The position numbers were made by a program, and so were the translations under genes. The notes beneath the pieces were generated by a model. The model did no database searches, was not told the origin of the DNA, and saw nothing but the letters and a program-made list of their open reading frames with translations. A DNA stretch of 64,000 nt, taken from positions 248,001-312,000 of the forward strand of contig JAFNAQ010000001.1 of NCBI GenBank assembly GCA_017860275.1. The letters are read 5' to 3'. Origin of the DNA: Bacteroidota bacterium (GTDB taxonomy: Bacteria; Bacteroidota; Bacteroidia; Bacteroidales; P3). Position 1 is the first letter of the stretch; the number at the start of each line of letters is the position of its first letter. Positions 57,645 through 64,000 of this stretch are shown one piece after another.

Positions 57645-59293
57645 AGATATTATTAACAGGAGCAAATGGTTTCCTTGGTTCTCATATTGCTGATTCATTG
57701 TCAGAGTATAAGAACATTGAACTTTTGCTTACAAAGAGAAAAAACTCTAACCTAGATAATTGTTCTCTTTTTAAGGACAAGGCTAAATGGATAAATTTGG
57801 AAGAGGATAATTGGATTGAAGAATCAATAAAGTTTAAGCCAGATATTATTATTCATTCAGCATGGATTGGGGTTACTGCAAAGGAAAGAAACGACAAGCA
57901 GGAACAAGAAAAGAATATTCCTCTTGCAAATCAACTCCTAGAGATTGCAAGCAAATCAAATATTAAGAAATTTATTGGTCTTGGCTCTCAGGCCGAGTAT
58001 GGTATTTTGGATTCTATCGTCAGCGAAGAGGAAGAGGCTAATCCTGCTTGCGAATATGGTAAGAATAAGATAAAGGTATTAGATCTAATAAAGGAAAGTG
58101 CTAAGAGAAATGGATTTGACTGGGCTTGGATAAGGATATTTTCTATTAGAGGAGAGAGAGAAAGCCTAAGCTGGCTATTACCATCGGTTGAGAATGCCTT
58201 AAATAATAAGGAGATTAACTCAATGGACTTTACAGAAGGATTACAGAAATATGCATATTTAGATGTTAAGGTTTTTGCTGAGTATATTTCAAGGATAGTT
58301 CTTAAGAAAAAGAGTGAATCTGGCATATATAATATTTCTGGCAAGGGTGCAAGAGCTATTAGGGATATAATTACTGATATTAGGGATAGGCTTAGACCTG
58401 ATTTTATTTTAAATTTCGGAGCAATTCCTACAAGAGCCATTCAATCCACATTAATAGAAGGAGATATGACTAAATTCAATAATGAGTTTATGGGAAGCCT
58501 TGAACTTGCAAAAAGAATAAGAATTCATGCAATAGAGATGACTAACCGTGGTAATAGTTCTCATATTGCTTCTGTACTATCTATTGCAGATATACTTGCT
58601 GTGCTATATAACGATGCGGTTAATATTGACCCAAACAACCCTAATGACCCACTAAGAGATAGGGTAATATTAAGTAAGGGACATGCTGGAGCTGGAATTT
58701 ATGCTGTTCTTGCAGAAAAAGGATTTATTCCAAAGGAAGAACTACTTACCCATAGCCAGAATGGAAGTAGACTTTCTGCTCATGTATCTCATAAGAATGT
58801 TCCCGGTGTTGAGCTTTCGACAGGTTCTTTGGGGCATGGACTTTCTGTAGGCGTAGGAATGGCATTGGCAGCAAAGCTAGATAATAAACCTTATATGGTA
58901 TATGTAATTGTTGGAGATGGGGAATGTGATGAAGGTTCTGTTTGGGAGGCAATAATGTTTGCTAATCATTTCAAGCTTGACAACCTTTGCCTTATAGTTG
59001 ACCATAACAAGATGCAGAGTCTTACTTGGTGCGAAGATACAATAGCCATAGATCCACTTGCACAAAAGATATCTGCCTTTGGTTGGGACGTATTTGATAT
59101 TGACGGTCATAACCACAGAGAACTTCACGAGTCTATTTGTTTAGAGAGAAATAATAAACCAAAATGTGTAATAGCAAATACAATTAAAGGAAAAGGTGTT
59201 TCCTTTATGGAGAATAATATTGTATGGCATTACCGTTCTCCACAAGGCGAAGATTATACTAATGCATTAAATGAATTGAGAAATGAGAGATAG
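57641..59293 (+). CDS. Fusion: NAD-dependent sugar epimerase/dehydratase plus transketolase N-terminal half
   Basis: The 550-aa protein has two parts. Residues 1-285 are an extended SDR epimerase/dehydratase (LLTGANGFLGSHIADSL; catalytic Y-K in CEYGKNK; late FGAIPTRAIQSTLIEGDM). Residues about 287-550 are the ThDP-binding half of a transketolase (SLELAKRIRIHAIEMTNRGN, LSKGHAGAGIYAVL, VGDGECDEGSVWEAIMFAN and DHNKMQSL). The reading frame crosses the joint with no stop, so it is a true fusion, with the epimerase's last helix apparently trimmed. Split transketolases next to sugar epimerases occur in surface-polysaccharide loci; here they are one enzyme. Likely role: making an unusual NDP-sugar by two-carbon transfer. 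Confidence 0.88.
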   Translation: MKILLTGANGFLGSHIADSLSEYKNIELLLTKRKNSNLDNCSLFKDKAKWINLEEDNWIEESIKFKPDIIIHSAWIGVTAKERNDKQEQEKNIPLANQLLEIASKSNIKKFIGLGSQAEYGILDSIVSEEEEANPACEYGKNKIKVLDLIKESAKRNGFDWAWIRIFSIRGERESLSWLLPSVENALNNKEINSMDFTEGLQKYAYLDVKVFAEYISRIVLKKKSESGIYNISGKGARAIRDIITDIRDRLRPDFILNFGAIPTRAIQSTLIEGDMTKFNNEFMGSLELAKRIRIHAIEMTNRGNSSHIASVLSIADILAVLYNDAVNIDPNNPNDPLRDRVILSKGHAGAGIYAVLAEKGFIPKEELLTHSQNGSRLSAHVSHKNVPGVELSTGSLGHGLSVGVGMALAAKLDNKPYMVYVIVGDGECDEGSVWEAIMFANHFKLDNLCLIVDHNKMQSLTWCEDTIAIDPLAQKISAFGWDVFDIDGHNHRELHESICLERNNKPKCVIANTIKGKGVSFMENNIVWHYRSPQGEDYTNALNELRNER

Positions 59294-60206
59294 GTTTGTA
59301 AGAGAATTAATAGAGATTGCACGCAAGGACAAGGATGTTGTTTTGCTTACTGGTGATTTAGGATTTGGTGTTCTTCAGCCCTATTGGGAGGAGTTTCCAA
59401 ACCAATTCGTAAACGTAGGAATTGCAGAGCAGAATATGTTAGGAATTGCCGCAGGTCTAGCAATGAATGGAAAGAAGGTCTTTGTATATTCAATTGGTAA
59501 CTTCCCTACCCTAAGGGCTATTGAATTTATCCGTAACGATATTGCATATCATAATGCTAATGTAAATATTGTCTGCGTTGGAGGTGGCTTTGCCTATGGT
59601 AGCGCAGGGATGTCTCATCACGCAACGGAGGATATAGCAATAATGAGAGCCTTGCCAAATATGGTTGTTATGACTCCTGGCGACTTACTAGAAGTTCAGG
59701 AAGCCACAAAGGCAATATACAATCATAATGGTCCTTGTTATCTTCGTCTTGGAAAGGGAGGAGAGAAACAATTTCACTCTCAGATTAATAACTTTGAGAT
59801 AGGAAAGGCTATTGAGTTTAAGAATGGTAAGGATATTGCTATTCTTTCTTGTGGAGTAATGATGGAGGAAGCGATAGAACTTGCAGAACTTCTAGAAAAG
59901 GAGAATATAAATCCTTCCTTATTTACCTTCCCAAGCGTTAAGCCAATAGATAAGTGTTTAATTGAGAAACTAGCACAAGATAATAATATTATTCTAAGCC
60001 TTGAGGAACATAATATTGTCGGAGGCTTCGGTTCAGCAATAGCCGAGATTATGGCAGAAATGCCAAACCATAAGGCAAGACTAATAAGAATAGGACTAAA
60101 CGACGAATTCACCTCAATAGTAGGAACGCAGAAATACCTAAGACAACACTACAATATCTCCGCCGACAAAATCCTAAAAAGACTAAAAGAAGAAAAAGTA
60201 ATATAA
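59283..60206 (+). CDS. Transketolase C-terminal half
   Basis: The 307-aa protein supplies the pyrimidine-binding and C-terminal domains: LLTGDLGFGVLQPYW, FVNVGIAEQNMLGIAAGLA with the catalytic Glu, and later LRLGKGGEKQ and LEEHNIVGGFGSAIAE. It should pair with the fusion protein to form one active transketolase-like enzyme. It overlaps the fusion gene by 11 bp. Confidence 0.93.
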   Translation: MRDRFVRELIEIARKDKDVVLLTGDLGFGVLQPYWEEFPNQFVNVGIAEQNMLGIAAGLAMNGKKVFVYSIGNFPTLRAIEFIRNDIAYHNANVNIVCVGGGFAYGSAGMSHHATEDIAIMRALPNMVVMTPGDLLEVQEATKAIYNHNGPCYLRLGKGGEKQFHSQINNFEIGKAIEFKNGKDIAILSCGVMMEEAIELAELLEKENINPSLFTFPSVKPIDKCLIEKLAQDNNIILSLEEHNIVGGFGSAIAEIMAEMPNHKARLIRIGLNDEFTSIVGTQKYLRQHYNISADKILKRLKEEKVI

Positions 60207-60233
60207 AACCTTAGAGAGCTGGCATGTGATGTG

Positions 60234-60275
60234 CACCCCAAAAGTTTATTGTCTAACTTTTGGGGTGTATTTTTT
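60234..60275. terminator. Terminator after the transketolase operon
   Basis: CACCCCAAAAGTT (60234-60246) and AACTTTTGGGGTG (60255-60267) form a perfect 13-bp stem followed by a T-run. It also serves the convergent T9SS cargo gene. Confidence 0.85.
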
Positions 60276-60287
60276 TATTGAATACTT

Positions 60288-61193
60288 CTATTCCACAATA
60301 AACTTCTTAGAAACCAAACCTTGTTCTGTATTTAGCTTTGCAATATAAGAACCCTTTGTGTAAGAAGAAATATTAATAGTTTTTGAATAATCCTTAACCT
60401 CTGTTTTAAGAACCCTTCTACCCATAATATCATAAATCTCAATATCCTTAATCATAAAAGAACAAGAAAAATTAATATCATCCTTAGCTGGGATTGGATA
60501 AACTAATATCTCAGCCTTGTCTTTTTCAATATCATTAAGTCCAACTGTATTCGAACAACCCTCCTTTCCATAATGATATTGCAATTCTCCGTTATATTCG
60601 TAACAACGCAAGAAACCTCCAGAACTATGAATAAGAAGATGGTATATACTGTATAATATGCCTTGCATATCTCCAATACCTTCTATCCAATTACCAACTC
60701 CCTCCATATAATTTGTGTCAGCTCTGAAAATCTCTATAATATTGAATTTTCTTCTTTGAATATTATTAATTTCAACTGTATCTATTGATAAAACTCTAAG
60801 ATAAGTATTTATATTCCCCAAAAATGTATCTCCAATGGAAAGAGAAAAATCATATAACATACGGTTTGGCCAATACTCATGGTCATATTCAGCCTTTCCC
60901 TTATAAAACACCTGTCTGTTATCATTTTCCCTTATTCCCCCTATACATTCTGCCGTAGAGGAATTAAAAACAGAGTCCTGAAACCAGTATAGTTTCTTGT
61001 ATGTCTCACTTTCAATTACAGTATCCTCTTCGGTAAGTGCAAATCTATTATAATGACTAACTGGGGTTTCAGTAATGCCAAAATAAGTTGTCCAAATCTG
61101 AAGACCGGGTTTGACCATTGGGATATATTGATAGTCCTGTGCATAGGTTGTTAAGCCACTTATTATTATTAATATAAATACTAATTTCTTCAT
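60288..61193 (-). CDS. Secreted protein with T9SS sorting domain
   Basis: The 301-aa protein has a signal peptide (LVFILIIISGLTTYAQ), a beta-rich middle domain of no family I recognise (GIGDMQGILYSIYHL near residue 175) and a type A T9SS domain (ILVYPIPAKDDINFS, GRRVLKTE, ending VSKKFIVE). Function unknown. It is exported by the T9SS. Confidence 0.82.
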   Translation of the reverse strand: MKKLVFILIIISGLTTYAQDYQYIPMVKPGLQIWTTYFGITETPVSHYNRFALTEEDTVIESETYKKLYWFQDSVFNSSTAECIGGIRENDNRQVFYKGKAEYDHEYWPNRMLYDFSLSIGDTFLGNINTYLRVLSIDTVEINNIQRRKFNIIEIFRADTNYMEGVGNWIEGIGDMQGILYSIYHLLIHSSGGFLRCYEYNGELQYHYGKEGCSNTVGLNDIEKDKAEILVYPIPAKDDINFSCSFMIKDIEIYDIMGRRVLKTEVKDYSKTINISSYTKGSYIAKLNTEQGLVSKKFIVE

Positions 61194-61395
61194 ACTTTGT
61201 GATTGTTAAATAAATCCTTAGGAGGAAATTTATACTATTATATAGCAGTTTAACAGCAAAATTAAATAAAAGTTTGATAAGAATTATCATTCAATAAGCC
61301 TTTTCGAATTTTTATTTGATTTTATTCTACTTAATCCTTATTTTATTCTCGTAAATGCTTGATTTAAACTTTTTTTATAAGGATTTATTCTTGCT

Positions 61396-61479
61396 ATGGT
61401 AGCTACCCTAGGTGTGTTATGGTAGCTACCGTAGCACTGCTAGGGTACCTACCATAATTCTATTATGATGCGCATCTAA
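61396..61479. repeat. Palindrome ladder, four units at exactly 23 bp
   Basis: Units begin at 61396, 61419, 61442 and 61465. The cores are GGTAGCTACC twice, GGTACC within AGGGTACCTACC, and GATGCGCATC. The palindrome changes from unit to unit but the 23-bp step does not. It lies about 200 bp upstream of the secreted-protein gene at 61193. Confidence 0.85.
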
Positions 61480-61498
61480 AATTATGGGGACTTTTTTT

Positions 61499-61520
61499 GG
61501 GGCGCAGGCAAGCGGCGCCC
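61499..61520. repeat. G/C-rich hairpin
   Basis: GGGCGC and GCGCCC pair around AGGCAAGCG, in otherwise very A/T-rich DNA, preceded by seven Ts. It may be an imported repeat or a stable RNA hairpin. Confidence 0.5.
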
Positions 61521-61578
61521 GTACTTTTACAAAGATAGTGATTTTATTGGAATTATCTGAGGATTTATTGTAAAAAAA

Positions 61579-61614
61579 AGAGGCTGAATTGATATTTTTT
61601 TCAATTCAGCCTCT
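61579..61614 (-). terminator. Terminator of the flavoprotein gene
   Basis: AGAGGCTGAATTGA (61579-61592) pairs perfectly with TCAATTCAGCCTCT (61601-61614). On the minus strand it is followed by eight T residues. Confidence 0.85.
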
Positions 61615-61633
61615 AAAGGTTTTATCTATTGTT

Positions 61634-62797
61634 TTAGATTATTTCCATTACTTCTTTTGTTATAGAGCATAGCTTTTCTTGTGTAGGAATAAAGTTATTA
61701 TTGAATGTCTTTACCACTTCAATATCGCTTTCTTGCATATAACGCTCCATAACCTTCATATTTTGTTGAGCCCATCCGTAACTTCCGAATAATATTGCCT
61801 TTCTCCCTTTTGGCGCTAGACCTTGAAGATAGGTTAAGAAGGATGCAACTGTTGGAAGAATACCCTTGTTGAGGGTTGGTGAACCTACGCAAATATATTC
61901 AGCCTCAACAACTTCTGTGATTATATCTGAGATATGATTTGATTTTAGGTCGAAGAGCTCATATTTATATCCCTTGTCCTCAAAGGCATTGGCAATATAA
62001 TTTGCCATCTTCTCTGTTGAGCCCCACATTGAATCATAGACAATGACAGCTTTTTTGTCTGTCTGATTTGAAGCCCATTTATTGTAGCCTTCTAAGATAC
62101 TTGAAACATTCTTTCTCCAGATTATACCATGACTTGGACAAATCATCTCAATATCCAATCCCTTTGCAACTTCTAACACTCCAAGAACTTGGTTTGAGTA
62201 TGGAAGAACAATGTTTGCATAGTATTTCTTTGCCTCTTCTAGGATAATTTCCAAAGAATATTCATCGTCGAACCTTTCAGATGTGGCAATATGTTGTCCA
62301 AATGCATCATTAGAGAATAATATCTTCTCCTCAGGGCAATAGGTAACCATATTGTCTGGCCAGTGAACCATTGGAGTCATAACGAAGCTGATATTTCTTT
62401 TTCCAATATTTACACTATCTCCCGATTTAACAACTTGAAACTTCCAGTTCTCTGTGTTATAATGTAATTTATGTTCCTTTTCTCCAGCGGCAGATGTGAT
62501 AACAGTTGCATTTGGAAGCATTGCCATAATCTCAGGCATTGCTCCAGAGTGATCCATCTCAACATGGTTAGAAACAACATAGTCAATCTTCGAAGGATCA
62601 ATAATGCTAGATATTCTTTCGATTAATTCCTTTGTTAGGTATCCTTTTACTGTATCTATTAATGTTATCTTCTCATCTATGATTAGATAAGCATTATATG
62701 TCGACCCCCTTTGTGTAAGGTATCCGTGGAAATTTCTTAAGCTCCAATCAATACCTCCTACCCAGTAGATGTCTTTTTTTACTTCTATAGCTTTCAT
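61634..62797 (-). CDS. A-type flavoprotein (FprA family)
   Basis: The 387-aa protein has a metallo-beta-lactamase-like diiron domain (NHVEMDHSGAM with His/Glu/Asp ligands; VHWPDNMVTY; CPSHGIIW) and a flavodoxin domain from about residue 250 (VIVYDSMWGSTEKMANYI, GSPTLNKGILP, FGSYGWAQQNMK). These enzymes reduce O2 or NO to harmless products in anaerobes, with electrons from rubredoxin or a reductase. Length is normal. Confidence 0.95.
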   Translation of the reverse strand: MKAIEVKKDIYWVGGIDWSLRNFHGYLTQRGSTYNAYLIIDEKITLIDTVKGYLTKELIERISSIIDPSKIDYVVSNHVEMDHSGAMPEIMAMLPNATVITSAAGEKEHKLHYNTENWKFQVVKSGDSVNIGKRNISFVMTPMVHWPDNMVTYCPEEKILFSNDAFGQHIATSERFDDEYSLEIILEEAKKYYANIVLPYSNQVLGVLEVAKGLDIEMICPSHGIIWRKNVSSILEGYNKWASNQTDKKAVIVYDSMWGSTEKMANYIANAFEDKGYKYELFDLKSNHISDIITEVVEAEYICVGSPTLNKGILPTVASFLTYLQGLAPKGRKAILFGSYGWAQQNMKVMERYMQESDIEVVKTFNNNFIPTQEKLCSITKEVMEII

Positions 62798-62813
62798 ATA
62801 TATATATTATTTA

Positions 62814-64000
62814 TTAATTCATTCCCCCTTGCATAATTTGACGAACAGCATTATCATACTGTTCAAACATTTTTTGGTTTCCTTGCTTTTTGAAATGTTC
62901 CGCCATGGTTGAATATAGCTTTATATAACAATTTCTTTCGTCTAAGCCTGATGCTTGATAAACCATAAGTAGTTGTTGCATTGTCTGGTCATCAAGACGA
63001 TCTATCTCAATTAATCCATTCAAATATCCTTCAGCGCCATAAAGGTCTCTTTGCTTCATCTTGATATTTGCAGCAAGTGAGTAGGCTGATTGAAATTTAA
63101 AATTAATCTTTATTGATTTGTCGCAAAGTGCCAATGCTTCTTGGTCTTTATTCATGATAAATAAGCCATAAGCCTTGAAATAATTACCAACTTCTGAGTT
63201 AGGATTCATCTTCAATAATTTATCCATAAGCATCACAACACTATCTCCCTTGCCAATGCGAAGATAAATCTCTGCAAGATTGGTTAGGACTGATTCATTT
63301 TGTTCATCTATTCTTATTGCCTTTTGAAGCAGAGGAATTGCCGCAGCAATAGAGTCTTTCTTCTTTAGTTCAATTGCTTGAAAATCTGTTTTGTCTTGTC
63401 TTTTCAATACGGCACAAATTGTTTTTCCATCGACCTTAACCTCATAGACAGTATTCTTTGGTGGGAAGGTTCCGTTTTGTAATTGCTCTGGAGCTATACC
63501 AGTATTACAAACTATTGCGTAATCCCAGTCTGCTTCTCCTCTTTCGTAATAACGAATAAAGGATACTTTGAAACGATTAGTATCATTACGGAAATAATAA
63601 TTCAATGGACTTACGTGCCAACAAGCAACTACAATCTTATCTCCAGTTGTCAAATTATCCTTCTTTGCATTCTTAATAACCCACTCCGATGCCTCTCTTA
63701 GGGAATGATAATAATAGTCAAGCTCATATTTTCCGTATGCATTCTTTATTCCTCCTTCAAATTCGTTGAAATAAACATATTCGTAAGGATGATTTCTAAT
63801 GGAATGAGCAATTGGGTTTATTGTCAAGATTCCAAAAGCCGAAAGAATTGCTATCTTAAAGTATTTTTTGTTTACTGATTGAACAAGGGCTTCAATTCCT
63901 AAGCCTGCCAAGGCTGCAAGAGAAGGATAAACAAATATTGCGTGACGCCATCCTCCATATACATTTGATTTATTTATTACAATCCAAAAGATTGGAAATG
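62814..64000 (-). CDS. Membrane glycosyltransferase-like protein with TPR tail, N-terminus beyond window
   Basis: The frame is open to the right window edge, giving 395 visible residues. The membrane part ends with NVYGGWRHAIFVYPSLAALAGLG and a further hydrophobic helix, as in GT39/ArnT-like phospholipid-linked glycosyltransferases. A soluble part with EYVYFNEFEGG and LREASEWVIKNA follows, then three or four tetratricopeptide repeats (about 255-380). An internal TTG at 63911 is not the start, because coding sequence clearly continues upstream. It is 16 bp upstream of the flavoprotein gene. Confidence 0.8.
   Translation of the reverse strand, partial: FPIFWIVINKSNVYGGWRHAIFVYPSLAALAGLGIEALVQSVNKKYFKIAILSAFGILTINPIAHSIRNHPYEYVYFNEFEGGIKNAYGKYELDYYYHSLREASEWVIKNAKKDNLTTGDKIVVACWHVSPLNYYFRNDTNRFKVSFIRYYERGEADWDYAIVCNTGIAPEQLQNGTFPPKNTVYEVKVDGKTICAVLKRQDKTDFQAIELKKKDSIAAAIPLLQKAIRIDEQNESVLTNLAEIYLRIGKGDSVVMLMDKLLKMNPNSEVGNYFKAYGLFIMNKDQEALALCDKSIKINFKFQSAYSLAANIKMKQRDLYGAEGYLNGLIEIDRLDDQTMQQLLMVYQASGLDERNCYIKLYSTMAEHFKKQGNQKMFEQYDNAVRQIMQGGMN

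Larger units (their letters stand above)
61194..61633. other. 440-bp gene-free region with palindromes
   Basis: No credible ORF. It contains the 23-bp palindrome ladder (61396-61479), a G/C-rich hairpin (61499-61520) and the terminator of the flavoprotein gene (61579-61614). Confidence 0.75.

Overview
The window looks like chromosomal DNA of a member of the Bacteroidetes, probably the order Bacteroidales; I cannot name a species. The evidence is low G+C, promoters of the TTG-N17-23-TAnnTTTG type without Shine-Dalgarno sites, several secreted proteins ending in type IX secretion (T9SS) sorting domains, a stand-alone GldM/PorM C-terminal domain protein, a Bacteroidetes-type HU-like protein and a three-gene succinate dehydrogenase/fumarate reductase. 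I saw no tRNA, rRNA, CRISPR array, transposase or integrase.

Left part (1-9.6 kb): a truncated secreted protein, a LysM/receptor-type protein and guaA on the minus strand, then a MATE exporter and bioB on the plus strand. bioB is followed by a 1.66-kb insertion holding a DUF3800 gene and a partner gene. Beyond the insertion lies a second copy of the bioB 3' end, which still overlaps the convergent DUF1003 gene, so it looks like the original gene end. The insertion therefore seems to have arrived with its own replacement bioB end. The 957-bp gap after DUF1003 holds a large palindromic non-coding element (element A).

9.6-24.4 kb: three tandem BspA-like leucine-rich-repeat genes, a small membrane protein gene, then a biotin block: a small leader-like ORF whose 3' end contains a strong terminator hairpin, then bioA-bioF-bioG-bioC-bioD with tiny gaps or overlaps. 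Together with the distant bioB, this covers pimeloyl-ACP synthesis to biotin. A class III fructose-1,6-bisphosphatase follows.

24.4-41.4 kb: a lipoprotein, an HU-like protein, a DUF5686 outer-membrane protein, an MFS and an AGCS transporter, an SPFH protein with a small ribbon-helix-helix protein (56 aa), RlmF, the Sdh/Frd operon, an M24 aminopeptidase, another LRR protein, a relic of a T9SS sorting domain and a second palindromic element (element B).

41.4-64 kb: mostly housekeeping genes (two ABC-F ATPases, U32 protein, pdxJ, recJ, a DEAD-box helicase, rpe, a CpsB-like phosphatase, purB, an MsbA-like exporter), the GldM-C protein, and an operon of a small tyrosine phosphatase, an epimerase-transketolase fusion and the second transketolase half. 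A T9SS cargo protein, an A-type flavoprotein and a truncated membrane glycosyltransferase-TPR protein close the window.

The strongest candidates for something undescribed are: (1) elements A (8969-9250) and B (41029-41308), about 280 bp each, with eight copies of a short motif in the same order, orientation and spacing, but with a different motif in each element; (2) the bioB-end insertion with its DUF3800 pair; and (3) several intergenic 'ladders' of short palindromes repeated at a strict 21-23-bp step, with a different palindrome at each locus.
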